Origin: an uncultured Acidimicrobiales bacterium
Lineage (GTDB): Bacteria; Actinomycetota; Acidimicrobiia; Acidimicrobiales; CATQHL01
Assembly: GCA_958295925.1 (NCBI GenBank)
Contig: OY282384.1
Coordinates: 499,572 to 563,571, forward strand
Direction of reading: 5' to 3'
DNA length: 64,000 bases
Positions 25,766 through 35,186 of the stretch are shown one piece after another (position 1 is the first letter of the stretch; the number at the start of each line of letters is the position of its first letter). The translations under genes were made by a program, and so were the position numbers. The notes beneath the pieces were generated by a model. The model saw only the letters and a list, made by a program, of their open reading frames with translations. It was not told the origin of the DNA and searched no databases.

Positions 25766-26125
25766 ACCCGTAAAATGAACCTGAAGGAGTTCAACGAGCT
25801 GACGACAGCGCAGATGCTCGACGTACTCAGTCGGCCACCGGTGCAGGACCAGGCCGACCTGGCCCCAGAAGACAACTTCTTGATCCAACTCTACCGCCAG
25901 TACAGCCAGGAATACTGGGCCGCCGGCTGGATCGATTCTCCAGCGGAACACAAAGAGCACTTCACCCGCTTCCTGGTGGACCGGTTCGACGGAGCCTACG
26001 CCCCAACCCAATACGAAATCGACGGCCTCCCCGCCCTCCGGGAGATCTACGCCACAGCCCAGGCCAAAGCCACCCGCCGCGCCGAAAAGAAAGCCGCCAA
26101 AGCGGAACAGGAACACCAATGCTGA
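25751..26125 (+). CDS. Small protein of unknown function, tandem paralogue 1
   Basis: A 124-residue protein sharing its central part with the next gene. Both have F-L-I/V-Q, a Y/W-rich helix ending in A-A-G-W, then a conserved F-x-x-F/W-L and a later L-P-A/D-L-R. The C-terminus is a basic Ala-rich helix. The gene overlaps the next one by 7 bases (ATGCTGA), so the two are translated together and their products probably interact. No known domain is recognised. Confidence 0.5.
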   Translation: MGENMTRKMNLKEFNELTTAQMLDVLSRPPVQDQADLAPEDNFLIQLYRQYSQEYWAAGWIDSPAEHKEHFTRFLVDRFDGAYAPTQYEIDGLPALREIYATAQAKATRRAEKKAAKAEQEHQC

Positions 26126-26415
26126 TCGAGGAAAGTTCACACGACCACTGGCCCGCCATCAGAGACCACTTCCTGGTACAGACCTATTCAGAGTGGTCTG
26201 AAGAGGTATACGCAGCCGGCTGGATGTCTTACAGCCCCCAATATGGCCGGGACTTCAAAGAGTGGTTGCGACAACGCCTCTTCCCCGAATACCCCCCGGA
26301 GCCGATAGACTACGAAGCGGAAGCCTTGCCAGACCTCAGGCAAGTCCTGGCCGAACTGCTACAGGAACAGACAGCCGGCAGCCCACCGCGCTACGACATC
26401 CCCCACGGGCCTTAG
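26119..26415 (+). CDS. Small protein of unknown function, tandem paralogue 2
   Basis: A 98-residue paralogue of the preceding protein, with F-L-V-Q-T-Y-S-E-W, Y-A-A-G-W-M and E-A-L-P-D-L-R-Q. It lacks the basic C-terminal helix of paralogue 1. The start overlaps the upstream stop, indicating translational coupling. It is followed by the HEPN/Tad2 fusion after 53 bases. Confidence 0.5.
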   Translation: MLIEESSHDHWPAIRDHFLVQTYSEWSEEVYAAGWMSYSPQYGRDFKEWLRQRLFPEYPPEPIDYEAEALPDLRQVLAELLQEQTAGSPPRYDIPHGP

Positions 26416-26468
26416 ACCGGGGCCACCCCGTCAACGGAACCATAGCCCCACCAGGAGAGAAAGCAACC

Positions 26469-27500
26469 ATGACCACTCACACGATCACTCACACCCACAG
26501 CCGGCCGCCCGCGCCGCAGGCCCAGCCGGAAGAGCTGTCCAGCAGCGCCAAGGCCCGCAACCGCCGCATCGGCGAGGCCAACCTGAACTATCGGCAAGTC
26601 CAACTGGCGTTAAACAGCCAGGAATACACCAGCGTCACCCTGCACCTGGCCCACCAGGCATTAGAAGCCGGCATGAAAGCCCTGCTCTCCCACTGCCACC
26701 GGACCTACAACTCGGAGGTGGAAGACTTGAAGCGCCTACTCTCCGCCATCCGCACCGCGGACCCCCACTGGCATTGGGAACCCAAGAGCAAGCTGGAGCT
26801 GCTCCAACGCCACGACAAGGCCCACCTGGTCCACCAGAGGCTGAAGCCCCAAGGCATCGACTGGGACCTACTGAGCGACCGGCTGAGCCAGGACCTTAGC
26901 ATGTTGTACCACCGCATCCGCGCCCTGAGCCCCGGCAAAGGCGACGACCGGCCCGGCTTCGACCCCTTCACGCATAGAGAAGAAGGCACCCAGCCCCTGA
27001 TGCTGCGCTATCGGAACAGCGACGGGAAGGACAACGGCAAGGACGGCGTCATGGGACAGGACCTGAAACTCACTGCAGAACGACTGACCTTCCAGGAAGC
27101 GTTGGCCTACCTGCAGAAGGGCATCCCGGTAGCCCGCGCCTGCTGGCGCCCGGAGAAGCGGGGCCGTTACCGCTGGCTGGAGATGCCGGAGAATCATTAC
27201 TATCCGCCCGACAGCCCCATGCAGCAGATCCTGCTGCGCACCGCGCCGGACCAGGTGACGCCCTGGCCGGCCACCCAGGAGGACATCCTGGCCCGGGACT
27301 GGCTGAACCTGGAGCCGGAATACGACGAGGAAGATGACGGCCCGGAAAAGAATCCCGAAAACGACCCCGAAGCCGGCGAAAGCGAATACGACCGCCAGCT
27401 CCACGCCAAGCAGCAAGCCACCGCCAAGCTGGACGCCAGGCTGGCGCAGCTGCCCAACCCGCTGGCCTATAACCGAGGGAGACACCGAAGGAACAGCTAG
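26469..27500 (+). CDS. HEPN domain fused to a Tad2-like (DUF2829) domain
   Basis: A 343-residue protein. Residues 30-160 form a HEPN domain: H-L-A-H-Q-A-L-E-A-G-M-K-A-L-L at about 59-73 and the family motif PHWHWEPKSKLELL. Residues 206-282 match DUF2829: LTFQEALAYLQKGIPVARACW, then T-P-W-P-A-T-Q-E-D-I-L-A-R-D-W. DUF2829 includes Tad2, which sequesters the cyclic ADP-ribose signal of Thoeris defence. The C-terminus is acidic and disordered. GGAGAG precedes the ATG. It may be an anti-defence sponge coupled to a toxin-like domain, or a sensor that controls the HEPN part. The fusion is seen directly; its role is inferred. Confidence 0.8.
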   Translation: MTTHTITHTHSRPPAPQAQPEELSSSAKARNRRIGEANLNYRQVQLALNSQEYTSVTLHLAHQALEAGMKALLSHCHRTYNSEVEDLKRLLSAIRTADPHWHWEPKSKLELLQRHDKAHLVHQRLKPQGIDWDLLSDRLSQDLSMLYHRIRALSPGKGDDRPGFDPFTHREEGTQPLMLRYRNSDGKDNGKDGVMGQDLKLTAERLTFQEALAYLQKGIPVARACWRPEKRGRYRWLEMPENHYYPPDSPMQQILLRTAPDQVTPWPATQEDILARDWLNLEPEYDEEDDGPEKNPENDPEAGESEYDRQLHAKQQATAKLDARLAQLPNPLAYNRGRHRRNS

Positions 27501-27590
27501 GACGCCAGCTATAGAGGCAGCCAAGCCCCGGAACGACCCGCCAGGCCGCCCGCCCAGCCGACAGCCCAGCCGACAGAAGGAAGTAAGCAG

Positions 27591-30500
27591 ATGACCACGA
27601 CCGCCACACCCACCACCGGCCCGAAGTTCACCCACCTGCACACCCATACCGAGTACTCGGTCCTGGACGGCATCAGCCAAATTCCTCAATTAGTAGCTGA
27701 AGCCAAACGACTGGAGATGGACGCCCTGGCCATCACCGACCACGGCAATCTCTACGGCCTGGTCGACTTCTACGCCGAATGCCGGGAGAATGACATCAAG
27801 CCGATCCTGGGCTGCGAGGTCTACTACGCCCAACGCACCAGGCATGACAGATCAATAGAAGACCGAACCCCCTACCACCTGGTGCTGCTGGCGAAGAACC
27901 AGCAGGGCTACAAGAATCTAATGCAGTTGGTCACCAAGGCCCAAGTAGAAGGCTACTACTACAAGCCCCGCATCGACGACGAATTATTGCAGTTGCACTC
28001 AGAGGGAATAATCGCCCTCTCCGGCTGCGCCTCCGCCGAGTTGCCCAAACTACTCGCCGCCGGAGAGTACGACCAAGCCAGCCGGCGCGCCCAGTTCTTC
28101 CGACACACCCTGGGCGCCGAGAACTACTGCCTGGAACTGCAGCGGCATTTGGACGTCCCCGGCCTGGACTTAATCAACCAGGGCTTGGAACGGCTGGCCG
28201 GCGAGCTGAGCATCCCGCTGGTGGCCACCAACGACTCCCACTACGTGCACCAGCATCAGGCGCCATTGCAAGATCTATATATCTGCATCCAGACCAAAAC
28301 CAACATCGACGACCCGAAACGGCTGAAGTTCGACGACGATTCTTACTACTTAAAATCAGCGAGGGAGATGCAATTCCAATTCCCGAACCACGCCCAGGCC
28401 CTGGAGAATTCAAATCTAGTCGCCGGTATGTGCGACGTCAGGCTGGATTTCCAGCAGACCCACGTGCCCCGCTATCCAACGCCGGAGGGCCTGGACGCCG
28501 ACGCTTATCTAGCCCAGTTGTGCCGGGAGGGGCTGGAACGCCGCTACCCCTACCCGAAGAACCGCCACGAGACGGAAAGAGCCATCGCCGAAGAAAGATT
28601 GAACTACGAACTGGACGTGATCAAGAAGACCAACTTCGCCAACTACTTCCTGGTGGTGTGGGACATCGTGAACTTCGTCCGCCGCCGGAAGATGCTGATG
28701 GCCGTCCGGGGCAGCGCCGCGGCATCAGTAGCCCTGCACTGCCTGGACGTGACCGACGTGGACCCCCTGCAGTACAGCCTGGTCTTCGAGAGATTCTTGA
28801 ATCTTGAAAGAAAAGAAATGCCGGACATCGACATGGACTTCCCCGACGACCGCCGGGACGAAGTATTGAACTACGTCATCCAGCGCTACGGCAGCGAACG
28901 GGTCGGCCAGATCGTCACCTTCAGCACCATGAAGGCGAAAGGGGCCCTACGGGACGTCGGCCGCGCCCTGAACAAACCGTTTGGGTTAGCCGACCAGGCG
29001 GCTAGATTGATACCCTTCAAGACCCCGACCCTGCAGGCGGCCCTGGACCTCCAGGGGCCGCTTTGGGACCTGGTGCAGAACGATGCCGAAGCGGCCGAGT
29101 TGGTCAGCCAGGCCCAGACCCTGGAGGGAGCCGTAAGGTCCGTATCCACCCACCCCGCCGGGGTATTGATCGGCGACCAGCCGCTGGTGGAGACCGTCCC
29201 GCTGCAGAAGCCCAACCGGGGCGGGACCTTCGACGACGATGAGGAACCCGGCGGCCTGGCGCCGAGGAGCAAGAGCAACCGGAAGAATACCGGCAGCAGA
29301 GGAGCTACCACACCAACAGCGACACCAACAGCCACACCAACAGCGGCAATAGCAGCGGCAACCGGAGAGAACGAAGACGGCACGACTACCGATAGCGAAG
29401 GCGCCGCCCCGGCCGCAGCGCCAGGCCCGCTGCTGATGACCCAGTACACCATGGACCAGGTGGCCAAGCTGGGACTGTTGAAGATGGACTTCCTGGGCCT
29501 GACCAACCTGACCATCCTGGACGAAGCCATTAGACTTATCGAAAGCCGGCAAGGCATTAAAATCATCCCCCAGGAGATACCCCTGGACGACCCGGCGATT
29601 TATAGACTCCTGGGCTCCGGGAAGACCAACGAGGTCTTCCAGCTGGAGGGATCAGGGATGCAGCGTTATATAAAAGAACTCAAGCCGACCAACCTGAACG
29701 ACGTAGCGGCGATGATCGCCCTGTACCGGCCCGGCCCCATGGACCAGATCGACACGTTCATCCAGGCCAAGCACGGCAAGAAAGCCGTCGCCTACCCCCA
29801 CGAGTCGCTGAAGGAAGTCCTGGACGAGACCTACGGCGTCATCGTCTACCAGGACCAGGTATTGTTGATACTGCAGCGCTTCGCCGGTTACACCCTGGGC
29901 CAGGCCGACATCGTGCGGAAAGCCATGGGCAAGAAGATACAATCGTTGATGAGCGAAGAAAGAGAACGCTTCCTGGAGGGCGCCGCCGGCCAGGGCTACG
30001 ACGGGGAGACCGCCGGCCAGGTGTTCGACCTGATGGAACCCTTCGCCGGGTACGCATTTAATAAGGCCCACAGCGTCAGCTACGCGCTGCTCAGCTGCTG
30101 GACCGCCTGGTTCAAGGCGCACCACCCGGCTGAGTACCTCACGGCAGTGTTAAACAATCGCAGCGACAGCCAGGAGAAGCTCAGCACCGCGGTGAACGAA
30201 TGCCTGCGATTGGGCATCAAGGTATTGCCGCCGGACGTCAATAAGTCCCAACTGGGCTTCAGCATTGAAGATAACGAGGAAGCCAGACCGGAAGCAGGAA
30301 GCGAGCCTAAAGAAAACAGCAGCCCAACAGCAGTGACAGCAGGAGCAGCTCTGCCCCAGGCCGCCCTGCCCGGCATCCGCTACGGCCTCAGCGCCATCAA
30401 GACGGTGGGAGCCCAGGCCGTCACCCCGCTACTGGAAGCCCGCGCCGAAGGCGGGCCCCTCACTTCGATTGGCGACCTGTGTAGGAGAATCGACGGCGAC

Positions 30501-31943
30501 CGCTTCAACAAGACGACACTGGAAGCCCTGGCCAAGACCGGCGCGTTGGACGCCGTAGCCGACCCGGCGGCAGTACTCGAACACTCCGACCAGATAAATA
30601 AAATCCTGAAGCAGGAAACCCAGCGCCGCAAGTCCAAGCAGGCGGCGTTGTTCGACGCCTTCGCCGGCGGAGACGGGAATACCGACGGCTACGGCTTTAC
30701 TTTGCCCACAGCCACAGCGGCATTGACAGAAGAAGAAAAGACCGGCTGGGAGAAGGAACTGTTGGGCCTGGCCCTGACCCACAACCCCCTGTCGCGCCTC
30801 CACGAATATCTGGAGCAAGCCAGCGAGACCGACCTGGTCCACGACTACCCCGGCGCCCCGGAGCAGGTGCAGGAATTGCCGGAAGGCCAGGTCATCACCG
30901 CCATCGGCGCGGTGGGGACGATTTATCGCAAATTGACCCAGCGGGACAGCAAGATGTTCCTCAGCGTCTTCCTGGAACTGGGCGGCGGCGCCCTGGAGAT
31001 TACGGTATGGCCCGATCTGTTGGCCAAGACCCAGAACTGCTGGGTAGAAGGCAACGTGGTCCAGGTTCAAGGGAAAATCCGGGACAACCGGGGCAACGTG
31101 ACGGTGACCGCGGACCAGGCCCGCAGCGTGAAGCCGGGCGTTCCCACCCAGGAGTTCCCGCCGCCGGAACCCCGACCGGGGCAGCCCGGGAGCCGCAGCC
31201 CGGGGAGCGGCCGGCCGCGGCCCACCGGTAACGGCACGCCGTCGCCAGCCCGGCAGCAGAGCCAGAAGGCGGCAGCTGGGCAGCAGAGCAGCGACCGGCC
31301 CGCCGGGAACGGCAATCGCCAAGGAGCGGCCACGCCAAGCCGCCCTGCCGGCAACGGTTCAACCGAAGCGCCCCAGAGGGCCGGCACCCCGGACCGCGCC
31401 CCAGGCCGAGCGGTAGTACTCACCATGACCGAAAGCACCGACCACCTGGCCGACGCCGAGATGCTCCGGAAGGCAGTAGGCCGCACCCTGGAGTTCAAGG
31501 GAACCGACCGAGTCCAGGTGGAGATACACTCGCCCGGCCGCAGAACCCTGGTGGAGATGAACCAGTCGGTCCATACCAACTACTGCCCCGAACTGGAAGA
31601 ACGCATCAGCGAACTCCTGGGCCCCGGCGCGGTGTACCTGAACCCGCCGGAGCCGAACGGCGGAGAAACTGTAGAGGAACCCTTCCTGCCGGAAGTAAAT
31701 GAAACCGCTACAATGACGGCGGAAGCGCGGGCTACTGCGGAAGTTGAAACAGCGCCAACGCCGGAAGCAGCGGCAGTAGCCACGACAGAAACAATCCCGG
31801 AACCCAGCCCGGAGGCGGAGCACGAACCGTTCGAAGAACCGGAGCAACTACCGGCGCCCAACCTCATGGAAGAGAACCCGATGAATCGGAAGCAGGAAGT
31901 GCCGGCGCTGACCGAAGACGACCCCGACGACATTCCCCTGTAA
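27591..31943 (+). CDS. dnaE: Replicative DNA polymerase III alpha subunit (DnaE)
   Basis: A 1450-residue C-family polymerase. The PHP domain opens with F-T-H-L-H-T-H-T-E-Y-S. The palm holds P-D-I-D-M-D-F-P at about 410-417 and the finger/thumb region has F-N-K-A-H-S-V-S-Y. An OB-fold region lies near residue 1080. It is about 290 residues longer than E. coli DnaE. The excess is a low-complexity insert (about 545-605, including TPTA repeats) and a disordered Pro/Gly-rich linker followed by an extra C-terminal domain. Carrying its own replicative polymerase suggests that the element replicates largely independently. The first unit of the hairpin array overlaps its stop codon. Confidence 0.95.
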   Translation: MTTTATPTTGPKFTHLHTHTEYSVLDGISQIPQLVAEAKRLEMDALAITDHGNLYGLVDFYAECRENDIKPILGCEVYYAQRTRHDRSIEDRTPYHLVLLAKNQQGYKNLMQLVTKAQVEGYYYKPRIDDELLQLHSEGIIALSGCASAELPKLLAAGEYDQASRRAQFFRHTLGAENYCLELQRHLDVPGLDLINQGLERLAGELSIPLVATNDSHYVHQHQAPLQDLYICIQTKTNIDDPKRLKFDDDSYYLKSAREMQFQFPNHAQALENSNLVAGMCDVRLDFQQTHVPRYPTPEGLDADAYLAQLCREGLERRYPYPKNRHETERAIAEERLNYELDVIKKTNFANYFLVVWDIVNFVRRRKMLMAVRGSAAASVALHCLDVTDVDPLQYSLVFERFLNLERKEMPDIDMDFPDDRRDEVLNYVIQRYGSERVGQIVTFSTMKAKGALRDVGRALNKPFGLADQAARLIPFKTPTLQAALDLQGPLWDLVQNDAEAAELVSQAQTLEGAVRSVSTHPAGVLIGDQPLVETVPLQKPNRGGTFDDDEEPGGLAPRSKSNRKNTGSRGATTPTATPTATPTAAIAAATGENEDGTTTDSEGAAPAAAPGPLLMTQYTMDQVAKLGLLKMDFLGLTNLTILDEAIRLIESRQGIKIIPQEIPLDDPAIYRLLGSGKTNEVFQLEGSGMQRYIKELKPTNLNDVAAMIALYRPGPMDQIDTFIQAKHGKKAVAYPHESLKEVLDETYGVIVYQDQVLLILQRFAGYTLGQADIVRKAMGKKIQSLMSEERERFLEGAAGQGYDGETAGQVFDLMEPFAGYAFNKAHSVSYALLSCWTAWFKAHHPAEYLTAVLNNRSDSQEKLSTAVNECLRLGIKVLPPDVNKSQLGFSIEDNEEARPEAGSEPKENSSPTAVTAGAALPQAALPGIRYGLSAIKTVGAQAVTPLLEARAEGGPLTSIGDLCRRIDGDRFNKTTLEALAKTGALDAVADPAAVLEHSDQINKILKQETQRRKSKQAALFDAFAGGDGNTDGYGFTLPTATAALTEEEKTGWEKELLGLALTHNPLSRLHEYLEQASETDLVHDYPGAPEQVQELPEGQVITAIGAVGTIYRKLTQRDSKMFLSVFLELGGGALEITVWPDLLAKTQNCWVEGNVVQVQGKIRDNRGNVTVTADQARSVKPGVPTQEFPPPEPRPGQPGSRSPGSGRPRPTGNGTPSPARQQSQKAAAGQQSSDRPAGNGNRQGAATPSRPAGNGSTEAPQRAGTPDRAPGRAVVLTMTESTDHLADAEMLRKAVGRTLEFKGTDRVQVEIHSPGRRTLVEMNQSVHTNYCPELEERISELLGPGAVYLNPPEPNGGETVEEPFLPEVNETATMTAEARATAEVETAPTPEAAAVATTETIPEPSPEAEHEPFEEPEQLPAPNLMEENPMNRKQEVPALTEDDPDDIPL
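29310..29345 (+). repeat. 12-bp tandem repeat, 3 copies (in-frame)
   Basis: Three copies of ACACCAACAGC plus G or C encode Thr-Pro-Thr-Ala in the low-complexity insert of DnaE. Confidence 0.9.
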
Positions 31944-33775
31944 ACAAGGGGCTCTATCCCGTTCTGCTTACTGACAACCAACGGAATCCCTCGAGAAGGG
32001 AATCAACCATGGGCCGCGTCGGTGAGAATTCCGACTCCTCAGATAGAAGAGGAATCCACCATAGGCTGAGCGAGTAAACGCGAGCAATCCATACCCAGGC
32101 AAGGAATCACCCGCAAAGGTACCAAAAAGTCCCGGCGAAAGGGACAATTCCTCAAGAATGAGGAGTCAGCCGTTCAGTTTTGACCCAAAAGAGAGAACCA
32201 ATGACTCCCAAGCAAGGGAATGACCCATTCAGGGAATACGCATAATGCGAAGCCCCACCAAACTGGGGCTCCACGAACAAGCGATGTTGTATCGAGACGA
32301 AATCCCGGCCAGGGAATCAGCCGTATGCCGCGTCGGCGGAACGAAAGGACTCCCTAAACACAAGGGAATGCGCCCTTCGGCGAGTCGAGTATATGGACCA
32401 ACCCAACTCCCAGCAGGGAGCTCTACCAGTTTTCGGCAGCCAGCTGGAGGACAATTCCAGACCAAACGGAACTCACCCGGAAACCGGGGTATACCTATTC
32501 AGCGAAACCCCCACTAAGGGGATGAACCCAACTGCTACATCAGAGCAGGACTCCCCTGAAAGAAGGGACTCCTCCAGCAAGCGGATCCTCCAGGATTGTA
32601 GAAACAAAACGACTCCCCTACAGAAAGGGACTCCTCCACTGACCCGGAAACAGGAAAAACGCACCAAGCGCTCAACCAAACTACGACATGAAAGAAGGCT
32701 CCCCACCACCAGGGACTCCACCAGGGGCATGCTAGAAACCCAAGGCGCCCTACGGCAAGGGAATCACCCTGGAGCACGGCTACGAACTGAAAGTCCCAAC
32801 TAGAAAGGGACTCCGCCGACGTTCCCGAACTCTTGCATAGCAAGGCAAACCGCCAGACAGCAATCCACACCCACAATCCACACCAAGTGGAATCCCCGAT
32901 TGATCAAGGCGCTACACGCCGAAACCCCAACCAAGGGGACGAACCGATTTGGAAGATATTGGGCGCTGGACCCAAAGAGACAGACGCCAGACCCCAAGGC
33001 GAAAGAACCACCAAAACAGGTGGGTCGCCCATTGACCAATTGTTGTCTCGATTTGTTGTCTCGATGCACCCCGTCCCCGGGGATACGCGACGTAGAGAAT
33101 TTTACAGGCAGGAACCCCACCCACGAGTGGGATGAACTATTTACGGATTAAGGTTGCAGCCAAGCCCCAAATCGCCGAGAGCGGCGAATCCCCGGATTTG
33201 GGAGTCGATCGAAGACACCGACCAGAACCCGCCAAGCCAGGCGGCTGCCCAGCTTATGGAGATGATTAACCTTGAACTCCAGCCGCGGAGCTCCACCCCG
33301 CGCCAACTACTGGCCCGAAAGAAATCCCACAAGGGAATCCACCGTCTGGATGGACGAGACCACTATCGCCAGACAATCCCCACTGGGGGAATCCGCAGTT
33401 GGGATGATATTAGCAGAGGAATCCCACAGGGAAGAGAAACCGGGTAAGAAGGGATTGACGAGCGAGCGCCACTCCCCGCACAGGGAATGAACTATTTAAC
33501 ACAGAGGCAAACAGGAACCGCGAAATCCCAAGCCACGGGAATCCCCGGCTCATCGCCGTAGTAGCGATTACAGACTAATCCCTACCCTGAAAGGGACTCT
33601 CCCGCTTGGAGCCCGCGACCAGTTTACAAAGGACTCCCCACCCGCGGGAATCTGCCGATTATACACATCGTTGTCCTGACAGCGCCAATCCCACCCCAGG
33701 GAATCCGCGAGATATGCCATAGGACTATTAGCCAACCCCAATCCCGCGCCCCGGGACTCCCGCAACATTCACCAC
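31935..33775 (+). repeat. Hairpin array 1: about 35 degenerate stem-loop units
   Basis: No convincing gene lies in these 1.84 kb. They hold about 35 units of one pattern at roughly 50-base intervals: a 4-6 bp stem, typically A-A/C-TCCC, a 4-9 base loop, GGGA-A/C-TC, then two bases and CC, often followed by A/T-rich sequence. Examples are 31985-32008, 32301-32320 (AATCCC-ggcca-GGGAATC), 33008-33023 (CCACC/GGTGG) and 33229-33244 (CCGCC/GGCGG). Stems change on both arms together, so the structure is conserved rather than the sequence. All units have the same orientation, with the 3' tail on the + strand. They lie between dnaE and a methyltransferase gene. Confidence 0.85.
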
Positions 33776-33838
33776 CTACCGAAGAGAGAAGCAGCCATCG
33801 CCATTTTATTCAACCTCCCGGAAAGCCCGCCCCCAGGC

Positions 33839-34600
33839 ATGGAAACAGAACCGGCCCGCATCATCCAGGGCCGCTGCCCCGAAGCCCTCATGCAGCTAGC
33901 CGACGACTCAATCGACCTGATCGTAACCTCCCCACCCTACGCCGACCGCCGCGCCAGCACCTACGGCGGCACGCCCCCGGAACAGTACGTCGCCTGGTTC
34001 CTCCCCATCGCCGACCAACTGCACCGAGTGCTCAAGCCCACGGGCAGCTTCATCCTGAACATCAAAGAATCCGCCGTGAAGGGCGAAAGACATACCTACG
34101 TCCTGGAACTCATCCTGGCCCTGAGAAAGAGAGAGCAGCGCCCCTGGCTCTGGACCGAGGAACTGGTCTGGCACAAGCGGAACTGCTACCCCGGCAAGTG
34201 GCCGAACCGGTTCCGCGACTCCTGGGAAAGACTGCTGCAGTTCAACAAGCAGCGAGGCTATTATAGAAACCCGGAGTTCAGCGGCGCCAGCGCGGAGGGA
34301 AACCAGGAAGACGAACAGGAAGACGAAATAAACAACGGCCTGGACGGCAACGTCCTGCAGCTGGCCACCGAGTGCGGCAACGCCGGCCACAGCGCCGCCT
34401 TCCCCGAAGAACTGCCGGCCTGGTTTATCGAACGACTCACCCGGCCCAGCGCGTTGGTGCTGGACCCCTTCGCCGGCAGCGGCACCACCCTGCTGGCCGC
34501 GCTGCGGCTAGGAAGGAACTCAGTGGGAGTCGAACCCCAGGATAAGTACTGCCAAGTCATCCGGCAGCGGCTGGAAGGGGAGACCCGGCGGCTGCTATAG
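33839..34600 (+). CDS. DNA methyltransferase, N4-cytosine/N6-adenine beta-type
   Basis: A 253-residue methyltransferase with the catalytic motif T-S-P-P-Y at 30-34 first and the SAM-binding motif D-P-F-A-G-S-G-T-T near 209-217 last, the beta-class order. SPPY is commonest in N4-cytosine enzymes. The region after motif IV (A-W-F-L-P-I-A-D-Q-L-H-R-V-L-K-P-T-G) is typical. No ribosome site precedes ATG 33839. The frame is open further upstream, and ATC 33797 or ATT 33803, both behind GAGAG, could be the start, adding I-L-F-N-L-P-E. No cognate nuclease is adjacent, so it is probably an orphan that protects the element or regulates it. Confidence 0.88.
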   Translation: METEPARIIQGRCPEALMQLADDSIDLIVTSPPYADRRASTYGGTPPEQYVAWFLPIADQLHRVLKPTGSFILNIKESAVKGERHTYVLELILALRKREQRPWLWTEELVWHKRNCYPGKWPNRFRDSWERLLQFNKQRGYYRNPEFSGASAEGNQEDEQEDEINNGLDGNVLQLATECGNAGHSAAFPEELPAWFIERLTRPSALVLDPFAGSGTTLLAALRLGRNSVGVEPQDKYCQVIRQRLEGETRRLL

Positions 34601-34732
34601 CCCTGGAGAGACCCCAAGGCAAACCCGGCCCCAAAGCCCCAGAGAAATTAACAATTTCACGATCGCAACAATTTCTCACTCGGTCCCAATTTTCAGTGCA
34701 CAAACAAAAAACTCCCGACGGTTATTAGTAAA

Positions 34733-34783
34733 CCATTGAGGGATCCTCCACAGAGCACATAGTCACTACGTGAGGATCAATGG
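34733..34783. repeat. Large imperfect stem-loop
   Basis: CCATTGA-ggg-ATCCTC at 34733-34748 pairs with GAGGATCAATGG at 34772-34783, and the inner CACATAGT pairs with ACTACGTG with one mismatch. The structure could form a cruciform or a single-strand initiation site within the probable origin. Confidence 0.7.
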
Positions 34784-34932
34784 CAGGGCCTATCTGAAAA
34801 CCCGTCACGATCGTTTGCACCGGGATTTCGGAGTGACCCAGAAATTGTTAAGATCGTGAAATCGTTGATCGGGACGGGAAATTCCGTAGCTAAAAACCCC
34901 GTAAAAACCGTCACGATCGGGGCTCAATTCAC

Positions 34933-35016
34933 GATCGTGAATTCGATCGTGAATTCGATCGTGAATTCGATCGTGAATTCGATCGTTAATTCGATCGTTA
35001 ATTCGATCGTTAATTC
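34933..35016. repeat. 12-bp iterons, 7 copies
   Basis: Four copies of GATCGTGAATTC are followed by three of GATCGTTAATTC and then a degenerate tail to about 35045. The left end forms the palindrome AATTCACGATCGTGAATT. The same CGATCGTGA core recurs as single sites upstream. They are likely binding sites for a replication or partition protein. Confidence 0.9.
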
Positions 35017-35153
35017 AATCGTTAAGATCGTGAATGCAATCGTGACGCCGCCAAGGCCCAGAAGACCGGCAGCCTGCCAGAGCCCAAGCAACAGAACGGC
35101 ACAGACCCAGCCTGAACATCAACCTCACCTTGAGCTCCTGACCGCGACCAGCA

Positions 35154-35186
35154 TTTCTATCAACTTCTATCAACTTCTATCAATTG
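35154..35186. repeat. 10-bp direct repeats, 3 copies
   Basis: TTCTATCAAC occurs three times in direct succession (the last as TTCTATCAAT), just before a DnaA-box-like sequence, in the probable origin. Confidence 0.8.

Noticed and set aside
32245-33490. Short open reading frames within hairpin array 1 (and 40375-40901 in array 2)
   Set aside because: They lack ribosome sites, occur in several frames and merely translate the repeated hairpins.
31935-33775. CRISPR array
   Set aside because: Units are degenerate in sequence, intervals vary, stems covary and no cas gene is present. A CRISPR array would have near-identical repeats and fixed spacer length.
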